Source: JAGNLA01 sp964472265 (GTDB lineage: Bacteria > Caldisericota > Caldisericia > JAAYUI01). Taken from it: DNA of 11,442 nt. Numbering within the stretch: position 1 is the stretch's first letter; every line of letters starts with the position of its first letter. This document shows positions 1 to 6,995 of this stretch, in pieces. The position numbers and the translations under genes are program-made. Location: contig CAYYJO010000065.1 in NCBI GenBank assembly GCA_964472265.1, forward strand, positions 1 to 11,442, given 5' to 3'. The notes under the pieces are model-generated. The model had not been told where the DNA came from. It saw only the letters and a list, made by a program, of their open reading frames with translations, and did no database searches.

Positions 1-2
1 CA

Positions 3-2369
3 GCCGTGGTTTTCACGATTGTCGGTGCAGGCATTGCCTGGTGGTTCGGAACCAGAACAAAGGCAGATGACACAATAAGATTCCAGAATTTCAGCAAACT
101 GCCACAGGCGCCTTTTGCAAACATTGTCAAGTCAAAAGTAGACCAGTTCGAAATTTCAGAGATGATGTGCCCTGCCGACCAGAGACTGGTGGAACTCGAC
201 GGGGACTACCTGACTATGAAAAGTCTGGAAGGAAGCGAGTATTCTCCAGATTACCAGCTCTACACATACAACCTGAAATCAAACACCGGCTACAAGTTTG
301 TTCCAGAATCGCTTACCACCCGAACCCAGTTGATGAGCAAGGGATCGGGGTTGGTTTTCCAAAAAGCAAACAGCGGTGAAACAACCAACTGGCAGTTCAG
401 CCCTGAGTCTGGGCAATTGAAAGCCATTAAAGGATACTTTATTAAAAAATATGGCGACAAAACAATGGTGTGTGATGGCAAAAGTCTAAAGGTTATTAAC
501 ACTTTCAATGGTTCGGTTGTAAAGGATTTTCAGGGCATAGACATGTATGGGGCATCGATATCAGAAAATTTTGTTGTTTATTATGATGCCAGTATAGCAA
601 AATCCGTCATCTACTGGTTCAATGGGAAAAAAGTGACTCTTTCTCATCCAGCGATGATCATGGAAGTTGTATCAAACGATTGTTATGTGATAATCTCAAG
701 GGCTGGAACAAAGGAACAATCAACAACCTGCTATGATGCAACAAATGGTTCAATTGTCTGGAAAAAGGATTATTTGTCCGGGCTTTATATCAGTCCTGCC
801 AGCACTCCGGGTGATTCTATCTTCTGCTGGTCATCAACAAAACCCAATCCAACAAAGAAAGACGACAAAGACGATGAAGGCATTTCAACGATAAGCTTTA
901 TCCGCATGAGTAATCCAGAAGATATCATGACCGTACCAACACCTGAAGGTTTTGAATCCAAGGATATGTTTCCTGAAGGTGTCAGTTCAAACCTAATCGT
1001 GTGGGATGCCTATAGGCACAATTACCGAGCGTGTTCGGATAATGCTTGGGTTGCAGGCACTGTCACACTTTGGGATTTGTGGGCATATGATATTGCAAAC
1101 GACATTAATTTGAAATTGGATTCCTCAAATGTAGACCAGGTTCTTGTTGATGGTTGGAAGGTCGCCTGGGAAAAGTACGAAGACAAAAAAGATGAACAAT
1201 ACTATAACGTCAAGTTTACGAATTTATTTTTCAATGACAAAGACTCAAAAGCAATGCCAGATTCAGGTGAAATAGAAAAGGTAGAGGAAGAGACAACTAA
1301 ATCACTATTAAGCATTCAGGAACTTAGAATAGAAGGTGCCCAAACAACAGATTTTGGGGAGCTTTTTTATGCTTCTGGAGAGAAAAACGAGATAATACCG
1401 ATTGGTGTAGAATCCAAGTATAAACTTGCTTACAACATTAACAACAAGGTATTGGCAAGACTTAAAAAAGATGATCCCAACTTGCTCAAAGTATTAGATG
1501 GACGTTCAGTAGAGTGGTCTGATGGTGGTGATTTTGATACAACTGGATATATCTTTAAGCGCAACATAAGATCATATGATGCTAAAACAAAGAAGTTTGC
1601 TGATGCCATGCTCAAAGAAACAAAGGAAAACCATAGAAAGATGGGGCAAAACGTATATGTTGTTGATACAAAGGGTCATGAAAAAATAATTTTTTCATCA
1701 AAGTATCAAATCATGTCAACAAGGGAGCAAACAACAACAGTAAATCACTTTTTGATAATTGAGGTGTTCGACATGGATTCACAAATCAGTCAAATACATG
1801 TATATGACTATAAGACTGACAAATTGAGATTGATAAGGCAGAGTGATGCACAATGTTCACCAAGAACGTGCTATTTTGGAAGATTCCTAGCATATCAGAT
1901 CTCTCTGGAAAAAGAGAGGTTCGTCGACTTGATCACAGGCCAAGAAATTGTAATGGATTCTTCTCCAGTCATATCTGATGTGCAGATTGACCAATTGCAG
2001 CAAGATGATCCAGAGATATTTATTAAACTGAATGGCATATATACTAGAATAAAATCATCTGATTATCTGAGTGGCAAATGGGATAAAGGACTGAAATTAA
2101 AATCAAAAATCTCCGATAATGAGACAATTCAAATTCTTGATGACCATCGCTATATTATCTCTGAAACAAAAGTTGTTACTGGTACAGTTATTAAAGTTCA
2201 TATGGGAACTCTGACCTTGCTCGACGATTCAACCGGCAAGAGAACCTTGATTTCTGACAAATATCTCATCGGATCGTTTGAAAACTACGGTGATTTTATC
2301 TGCTGGACCATCGACCGTGGACGAAAGGACAGCCAGTACACAAACGTTTGCTACGCAAAGATCAAATAG
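3..2369 (+). CDS. Membrane-anchored beta-propeller-like protein (N-terminus cut by window edge)
   Basis: Function not recognised. The frame is open at the left edge. A GTG at 6 could be a start, but the codon before it is in frame and the first residues (VFTIVGAGIAWWFG) form the core of a transmembrane or signal-anchor segment lacking its usual positively charged N-terminus, so the gene very probably begins upstream. The rest is soluble and presumably outside the membrane. Propeller-like strands recur, for example YDATNGSIVWKKD (about residues 243-254 from the GTG), LWAYDIANDINLKLD (about 358-372) and HVYDYKTDKLRLI further on, as in PQQ/TolB/WD40-like propellers. Lys/Asp-rich (about 283-291) and Glu-rich (about 422-430) stretches look like exposed loops. 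No enzymatic motif is visible; a binding or scaffold role is inference. The interior is markedly AT-richer than both ends. A terminator follows 15 bases after the stop. Confidence 0.8.
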   Translation, partial: AVVFTIVGAGIAWWFGTRTKADDTIRFQNFSKLPQAPFANIVKSKVDQFEISEMMCPADQRLVELDGDYLTMKSLEGSEYSPDYQLYTYNLKSNTGYKFVPESLTTRTQLMSKGSGLVFQKANSGETTNWQFSPESGQLKAIKGYFIKKYGDKTMVCDGKSLKVINTFNGSVVKDFQGIDMYGASISENFVVYYDASIAKSVIYWFNGKKVTLSHPAMIMEVVSNDCYVIISRAGTKEQSTTCYDATNGSIVWKKDYLSGLYISPASTPGDSIFCWSSTKPNPTKKDDKDDEGISTISFIRMSNPEDIMTVPTPEGFESKDMFPEGVSSNLIVWDAYRHNYRACSDNAWVAGTVTLWDLWAYDIANDINLKLDSSNVDQVLVDGWKVAWEKYEDKKDEQYYNVKFTNLFFNDKDSKAMPDSGEIEKVEEETTKSLLSIQELRIEGAQTTDFGELFYASGEKNEIIPIGVESKYKLAYNINNKVLARLKKDDPNLLKVLDGRSVEWSDGGDFDTTGYIFKRNIRSYDAKTKKFADAMLKETKENHRKMGQNVYVVDTKGHEKIIFSSKYQIMSTREQTTTVNHFLIIEVFDMDSQISQIHVYDYKTDKLRLIRQSDAQCSPRTCYFGRFLAYQISLEKERFVDLITGQEIVMDSSPVISDVQIDQLQQDDPEIFIKLNGIYTRIKSSDYLSGKWDKGLKLKSKISDNETIQILDDHRYIISETKVVTGTVIKVHMGTLTLLDDSTGKRTLISDKYLIGSFENYGDFICWTIDRGRKDSQYTNVCYAKIK

Positions 2370-2383
2370 GAGAACCTTCCTTC

Positions 2384-2418
2384 AAAGCCTGCAGTCTTCC
2401 CTGCAGGCTTTTTGTTTT
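2384..2418 (+). terminator. Rho-independent terminator of the first beta-propeller gene
   Basis: AAAGCCTGCAG (2384-2394) pairs perfectly with CTGCAGGCTTT (2401-2411) around the 6-base loop TCTTCC. A T-rich run (TTTGTTTT) follows. It starts 15 bases after the stop codon at 2367-2369. Confidence 0.93.
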
Positions 2419-2444
2419 GACAAAACAATGGTTTGTTGGATAAT
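2417..2444 (+). promoter_or_regulatory. Sigma70-type promoter for the YLD-repeat propeller gene
   Basis: A perfect TTGACA (2417-2422) lies 16 bases before GATAAT (2439-2444), one mismatch from TATAAT; TAATAA at 2441 with an 18-base spacer is an alternative. The -35 box sits in the T-tract of the upstream terminator, so transcription appears to stop and restart within a few bases. The inferred RNA start near 2451 gives a leader of about 40 bases. Confidence 0.7.
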
Positions 2445-2491
2445 AAACCTTGGAAGCAAAAGCGTGTCAAACATTTTTAGAAGGTGAGACA

Positions 2492-4012
2492 ATGGCAGAC
2501 AAGGAAAAGGACAGGCTGGACGAATATCTTGAAAAGGACTCGAAGATATTGGACAAATCGTATCTGGACACAGAAAATGAGTCCCAATATCTGGACAAGT
2601 TCAACAAGACTGACGACAAGAACAGACTCAGCTATCTGGACAGGCTCAACGATCCAGAATCGCAGCAGGGAAAGAGTTATCTCGACAGACTCAATGATCC
2701 CGAGGCTGAAGCCAGCAAAAGCTATCTTGAAACCATAACTTTCGATTATCTCAACCAGGACACGGCCATAAAAGACATAAAGATTGATTACGGCTACTTC
2801 ACTAAGGACAAACAACCAGAAAAACCGGTCGAAAAACCTGTGGAACAACCCGTTGAAGCGCCAGTTGAGCAAGAGGATTTCATAGATGAGGAGATGCCTG
2901 AAGAACCGGTCGAAATACCTCAATCACAGGCAATAGATGAATCAAAGATCATCAACCATGTCCCGAATCTCCCAAAAACAGTTTGGTACCTTGCTCAGGG
3001 CGTGCAGTCGATTCACAGTGGCGTAAAGTCATTTTCGCAGTGGCAGGCAGAATCTTTCAGGGGTACGGGCAAGCTCAGGAAGGTGTGGAGCACCACTTTT
3101 GAAAGCGATCCAGGACAGGTCTGGCCGATCATCACAATGAACAATTGGTTTGTTGGGCCATACGCAAAAATTGACCCTGCAACCGGCATGACAAAATATC
3201 TGAAGAAACCGCTCATCCCAGAAATTACTGACGGCTACAAGATTTTTGGTGCCATGAAGTTTGACGATATGTGGTGGAGAGTGGCTCTGGACATGGATTC
3301 ATCGTCATTCGCCGGCAAATTCAACCCGGCAGCCAAACCAAGGGGGAGCTTCAAAAATATCGGCAGAAACCTGCTTTATCTGGATGCAAGAACTGACGAG
3401 ATGCCATCGGTTGCAAGACTGAACCCTGAAGACTGCTCGGTTTTGTGGAAACTCGAATCCACAGGCTCGATGAACATCATAAACGCAAACGTCGCCTCCG
3501 AAAGTTTGTGGATCATTCAGCAAGGGGCAAGAAATGCCGTATTGACAAAGATTGATTCGCTCAAAGGAGTCGCAACAGATTTTGGCATCGAGGCCAGAAA
3601 CCCTTGCGACTGTTTTGATTTCTGGGGAAAATTCTTTGTCACCACAAGCAACGGACTGCTTCTCGAGTACTCGCCGGAGGGCATAACCCGTGAAATGTCA
3701 ATCGGAAATGACGGCTGGACAACAACTGTCCTGCACACCTTTGAGGACAGGGTTTATCTCAAGAGCACAAACGGCAAGCAGAGCGAATTCTATGCAATCG
3801 ACCCGCTTTCCGGCGACAGCAGGGAGTTGAAGGTCATGCCAAGAAAAGATGGGAGCTACTTCTATCCCGACGGAAGATATTTCAGGAAAATGGACCTGAA
3901 AACCAACGAAACCATCTGGTTCATTGATGACCAATACATAACATCGGTGCTGCTTGAGGATGAGCGTGGAGTGCTTACAAAGAGTGGATTGACCGTAACC
4001 CTTTGGGCTTAA
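2492..4012 (+). CDS. Cytosolic YLD-repeat / beta-propeller protein
   Basis: Family not recognised. I start it at ATG 2492 because AGAAGGTGAG (about 2479-2488) lies just upstream; an in-frame TTG at 2450 has no such support. The 506-residue product has no signal peptide or membrane segment. Residues 1-90 are charged and carry seven Tyr-Leu-acidic/Asn motifs (Y12, Y24, Y33, Y48, Y63, Y78, Y86), including two units of 15 residues starting SYLDRLNDPE. Residues 107-143 form a Pro-Val-Glu linker. From about 160 onward is a PQQ-like beta-propeller with strands such as EDCSVLWKLES (about 311-321) and MDLKTNETIWFIDD (about 467-480). The layout suggests a propeller presenting a repetitive docking tail; that role is inference. 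It has its own promoter, and its TAA is interlocked with the stop of the convergent next gene. Confidence 0.87.
   Translation: MADKEKDRLDEYLEKDSKILDKSYLDTENESQYLDKFNKTDDKNRLSYLDRLNDPESQQGKSYLDRLNDPEAEASKSYLETITFDYLNQDTAIKDIKIDYGYFTKDKQPEKPVEKPVEQPVEAPVEQEDFIDEEMPEEPVEIPQSQAIDESKIINHVPNLPKTVWYLAQGVQSIHSGVKSFSQWQAESFRGTGKLRKVWSTTFESDPGQVWPIITMNNWFVGPYAKIDPATGMTKYLKKPLIPEITDGYKIFGAMKFDDMWWRVALDMDSSSFAGKFNPAAKPRGSFKNIGRNLLYLDARTDEMPSVARLNPEDCSVLWKLESTGSMNIINANVASESLWIIQQGARNAVLTKIDSLKGVATDFGIEARNPCDCFDFWGKFFVTTSNGLLLEYSPEGITREMSIGNDGWTTTVLHTFEDRVYLKSTNGKQSEFYAIDPLSGDSRELKVMPRKDGSYFYPDGRYFRKMDLKTNETIWFIDDQYITSVLLEDERGVLTKSGLTVTLWA
2630..2719 (+). repeat. Two tandem 45-base repeats encoding SYLDRLNDPE units
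   Basis: Units 2630-2674 and 2675-2719 each encode 15 residues starting SYLDRLNDPE; a diverged third unit (SYLETI) begins at 2720. Over the ten conserved codons the two units differ at six third positions and at no amino acid, so identity is kept at the protein level rather than by recent duplication. Confidence 0.85.
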
Positions 4013-6090
4013 GGCAGCCAGGTGATCGTTATCTTCTTGGTGGCGCTCTCCCAGTCAGTCTTTGCCCCCAATGCCTGAGCAAAGAACCTGATTGGAACGC
4101 ACAGTGAGCCCTCTATGTTTTTGGCCGGCACGCTGAGCGTCTCGGTTCTTTCTGCACCGCCTTCGATGATTTTTACAACCGGATTGTTTTCGGTAATGAA
4201 AATCCTGAGGTTTTTTGACAGGAAGACCATTGTCACTGTTTTGGTCTTGGCATCCCACACAACCTCGGCTTTGAAACTCTCAGCAACAAACCTGAACGGG
4301 ACAAGCGTTGTGCCTTTGATAACCTGTGGTGCAACCTTGAGTTCAACGATTTTGCCATCAACGATTGCCAGCTTGTTGCCGACAACCATCTCAACGATTA
4401 TGGGGATTTTTGGTTGTGGCACTTCAATTGATACCGGAATCTCCACAATTTTATCCAGTCCTGTGGATTCAAGCCTTATCACTCCTCTGTGAGCGCCAGG
4501 CGTTAGTCCGTTTGCATCGATTGATACATCGAATTCGCCTTCATTTGTCAAAGATTCAGGAGCAACTGCAATCCATGGCTGGTCGGATGTCGCTTTTGTG
4601 ACCATCGACCCTTCGCCGGCATTTTTGATCGTTATTTTCTGAGGTTTTGACCAATCGCTGCCAAACTCGAATTTGTCAGGTGAGAACGTGAGTGACGGCG
4701 GTTTCATTGGCACTGAAAAATTTACGCCAACTTTGGCTGAACCTGCATCAGTTGAAATATCGATTGTGCATCTGTAGTCTTGTCCTGGTATCACCTTTGC
4801 CGGATCGATCGAGCATTTTATTTTTGCCGGCGTCGTCTCAAACTGATTTGGTTCGATGACTAGATATTCGCACTCAGATTTGACCTCACCCTTGATTGTT
4901 CCATCACCGGAGTTGCCAATTGTGAACTCGAATGTTTTTATTGAATCACGCTCAATTTTCCCAAGGCTGAAACCGAGAGGCTCAACCGTGAGTCTTGGTG
5001 GTTTTGGCTCTGGCGGTGTCGGCGGGTCAGGTGTTGGCGGTGTTGGTGGAGTTGGCGGGGTTTCTGTACCGGCTTTAACAGTGAATTGGGTGAAAATCGG
5101 CGAATTGTTGAATTTACCATCAATTTTAGGCCCGTCTTTGCCATCTTTGAAACCGCAGTAATACGTTAAACCCTGGTTCAGTTTTGCTTTCGGCGTGACG
5201 GTGATAGTCGTGTCTTTGACTGAAACGGTTGCGTCAATGATATTTTGCTCCTGATCGAGGAACATTAATTTCCCTGCGTCCTTTACATTGTCCTTCATAG
5301 TAAATGTTATTGTTTCGGGCGGGTTGTCAACGATTGTTCCTGGAACTGGCTGGATTGTCTCAATGGCTGGAGAATTGTAGCGCCATGTTCCGTTCTGGTA
5401 GATGTTTTGATCTGTGAAGGATTCGACGAGGAATGAAGCATATACATTTTTGGGATCGGATGACCCAAGGGGGTAGACGTAGTTGAACTCGTAGGTTGAA
5501 AGCTCGCTAAAGCTTGTTTTTGTGCCTGTTGGGTCGGGTGTTGCAAGCTTCATCGTCCAGTAGGCTCTCTCGCCGCTCTTCGAAGATTCATTTTCGCCTA
5601 TCATGAAAGTGTAGTAGAAGTTTGAATTTGGCAGGTATTTCCAGGTAGCGACCGTTGCTGTTAGTCTCAGGCTCCCTCCGTCAACCACACCGGCAAGCCT
5701 GACCTGGAACGGAGTGAAGAAGCTCAACTGTTCGTTGATTCTTTTCCGGTATTCAGGTGCACATTTTGTGTCACCGCCGATATAGTATGTCTGGCCGTTG
5801 AAAATGGCGGTTGGCGTTGCTATGCTGCCGTACGCTTTCATTCTGGCGTTTGCGCTTGAATTTGAGAAAACATCCCTGTAATGAAGCGCGTAAATGGCAA
5901 GATCGCTTGGCTCATACTCATTTTGAATCTGGGCGAGCGCTTTTTCTGCATAAGGGCAGTACCCGCACCATGTCGCAGTCTCAAGCTCGACGAGGCAGTT
6001 TTTTTCAAAAGGCCACAACTGACCCGACCCATTGGCCACAATGGGCAAAGCCAGCGACAAAATCAATGCTAGACAAACAAGTTTTCTCAT
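4009..6090 (-). CDS. Secreted thioredoxin-fold protein with Ig-like repeats and C-terminal stalk domain
   Basis: The 693-residue product starts with a signal peptide (MRK, then hydrophobic 4-18, cleavage near 19-22). Residues 30-125 are thioredoxin-like, with active-site WCGYC (41-45, followed by PY) and a cis-proline in ATPTAIFNG (P93); this resembles Omp28-related and other extracytoplasmic thioredoxin-fold proteins. Next come a beta-rich segment (about 126-240), a Big-type Ig-like domain (about 243-339), a Pro/Thr linker (340-365), two Ig/BACON-like repeats (about 366-457 and 462-555) and a copper-amine-oxidase N-terminal-like stalk domain (about 565-693, with LVPFRFVAESF and CVPIRFFAQAL). 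Thiol-disulfide exchange at the cell surface is the likely activity, inferred from the CxxC. The ATG at 6090 has no clear Shine-Dalgarno site and lies just after a good -10 box. The stop codon overlaps that of the convergent upstream gene. Confidence 0.92.
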   Translation of the reverse strand: MRKLVCLALILSLALPIVANGSGQLWPFEKNCLVELETATWCGYCPYAEKALAQIQNEYEPSDLAIYALHYRDVFSNSSANARMKAYGSIATPTAIFNGQTYYIGGDTKCAPEYRKRINEQLSFFTPFQVRLAGVVDGGSLRLTATVATWKYLPNSNFYYTFMIGENESSKSGERAYWTMKLATPDPTGTKTSFSELSTYEFNYVYPLGSSDPKNVYASFLVESFTDQNIYQNGTWRYNSPAIETIQPVPGTIVDNPPETITFTMKDNVKDAGKLMFLDQEQNIIDATVSVKDTTITVTPKAKLNQGLTYYCGFKDGKDGPKIDGKFNNSPIFTQFTVKAGTETPPTPPTPPTPDPPTPPEPKPPRLTVEPLGFSLGKIERDSIKTFEFTIGNSGDGTIKGEVKSECEYLVIEPNQFETTPAKIKCSIDPAKVIPGQDYRCTIDISTDAGSAKVGVNFSVPMKPPSLTFSPDKFEFGSDWSKPQKITIKNAGEGSMVTKATSDQPWIAVAPESLTNEGEFDVSIDANGLTPGAHRGVIRLESTGLDKIVEIPVSIEVPQPKIPIIVEMVVGNKLAIVDGKIVELKVAPQVIKGTTLVPFRFVAESFKAEVVWDAKTKTVTMVFLSKNLRIFITENNPVVKIIEGGAERTETLSVPAKNIEGSLCVPIRFFAQALGAKTDWESATKKITITWLP
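4996..5067 (-). repeat. Low-complexity repeat encoding a Pro/Thr linker
   Basis: Imperfect repeats of a PTPP unit encode residues 342-365 of the thioredoxin-fold protein, joining the head and first Ig-like domain to the later Ig-like repeats. On the + strand it reads as a G/T-rich run of GGCGGTGTTGG-like units. Confidence 0.8.
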
Positions 6091-6099
6091 TTATCAAAA

Positions 6100-6128
6100 A
6101 TACTACCACAGGCTTGGAAAAGTTTCAA
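6100..6128 (-). promoter_or_regulatory. Sigma70-type promoter for the thioredoxin-fold protein gene
   Basis: Read on the minus strand, TTGAAA (6123-6128) is followed by a 17-base spacer and TAGTAT (6100-6105). The expected RNA start is only about 4 bases before the ATG at 6090, so the transcript would be leaderless or nearly so, which fits the missing Shine-Dalgarno site. Confidence 0.65.
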
Positions 6129-6139
6129 TGATCCTTGAA
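6124..6139. promoter_or_regulatory. Dyad spanning two divergent -35 boxes (possible operator)
   Basis: TTCAAtGATCcTTGAA is a 16-base palindrome with one mismatched pair, centred on GATC. It covers most of both back-to-back -35 boxes, so a bound regulator could control both the thioredoxin-fold and lipoprotein genes. Part of the symmetry comes from the two -35 boxes themselves. Confidence 0.35.
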
Positions 6140-6161
6140 TTTTAGAGCATTTGAGGATAAT
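6135..6161 (+). promoter_or_regulatory. Promoter for the lipoprotein gene
   Basis: TTGAAT (6135-6140) is separated by 15 bases from GATAAT (6156-6161). The spacer is short, but the same TTGAAT-15-TATAAT layout occurs before the gene at 8156. The -35 box lies 6 bases from that of the divergent promoter. Confidence 0.55.
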
Positions 6162-6173
6162 CTTACCACATTT

Positions 6174-6178
6174 GGAGG
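6174..6178 (+). promoter_or_regulatory. Ribosome binding site deciding the lipoprotein start
   Basis: GGAGG lies 4 bases before the ATG at 6183 and 1 base before the ATG at 6180, which favours the second ATG as the start. Confidence 0.6.
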
Positions 6179-6182
6179 CATG

Positions 6183-6995
6183 ATGAAAAAGACAGCTCTG
6201 ATTTTAGCAGCTACCGTCCTCCTGCTCGCCGGATGCGGCAGTGGGGATGTGAAAAACTACAGTGGACTCTATAAGCATGGAACCGTTGCAAAATACAACA
6301 TTTTTGTAAACGATGTCTATGTGGGTCAAGCAACATACACGTTCACACATGAACAATACAAGAATGGCAAGGATTGCATCAAGATTGTCCGAAATTCTGA
6401 AACCAGGAACAAGATTGCCGATGTTGCCGATGACATTGTCACATCGGTTTCAGAAGTGTGGTTTGACATCAATGACTACACACCCTACTACCAGAAATTC
6501 CGCACCGACTGGTCAGGCAAAACTGCCGGCTGGCAGGAAACCGAGTGTGAGTACGGCGACAAGATTGTGAAGTGGATAAACAAGACACCTGCAGGGTCAC
6601 AATCGAAGGACATCAAGTTCTACGAAACATTCTATGATGAAGACGAAATGGCGTGGATTATTCCGCTTCTCGGCTACAAGGAAGACAAGAGAGTTTACTA
6701 CACTGCATTTGCAAACAAATCAGGCCAGCCAGTCCAGGGACTCATCTGGATGGGAAGCAGGAAAACGGTAGTTTCTTCAAACGTAACCTATGATTCTTTC
6801 GCTGCGTCTGCAAGACTCAACGAGATACCACAGAACGTATGGTTTGATCTTAAAACCGGCAGACTTGTAAAATACATGCAGGATGCAGGATTCATGGGCT
6901 ATCCGGTCAACCCGAAAAATGTGCCGGAGGACTATACTCCACCAACAACAACTTATGTAGAAAGCCTCGATTCATGGACGGAACCCCAGAACTGA
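6183..6995 (+). CDS. Exported lipoprotein, possibly DUF3108-like
   Basis: The 270-residue product has a lipoprotein signal: MKK, hydrophobic 5-15, then lipobox LLAGC with the lipidated cysteine at 18 and a GSGD start to the mature protein. Two ATGs are adjacent (6180, 6183). I choose 6183 because GGAGG (6174-6178) is 4 bases from it but only 1 from the first. The mature part is beta-rich, with YNIFVNDVYVGQATYTF, SEVWFDINDYTPYYQKF and VWFDLKTGRLVKYM; this pattern recalls DUF3108-like proteins that describe conversion of a starting molecule, but the match is only suggestive. No catalytic motif is visible. The last 22 bases overlap the start of the alkyltransferase gene, and no terminator separates them, only the palindrome inside that next gene. 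Confidence 0.87.
   Translation: MKKTALILAATVLLLAGCGSGDVKNYSGLYKHGTVAKYNIFVNDVYVGQATYTFTHEQYKNGKDCIKIVRNSETRNKIADVADDIVTSVSEVWFDINDYTPYYQKFRTDWSGKTAGWQETECEYGDKIVKWINKTPAGSQSKDIKFYETFYDEDEMAWIIPLLGYKEDKRVYYTAFANKSGQPVQGLIWMGSRKTVVSSNVTYDSFAASARLNEIPQNVWFDLKTGRLVKYMQDAGFMGYPVNPKNVPEDYTPPTTTYVESLDSWTEPQN

Noticed and set aside
2477..2923. 148-codon open frame on the minus strand opposite the YLD-repeat gene
   Set aside because: Its Phe/Arg/Leu-rich product is what antisense reading of the repetitive Asp/Lys/Glu/Pro codons gives. It has no start signals, and the plus-strand gene shows silent-only changes between its repeats.
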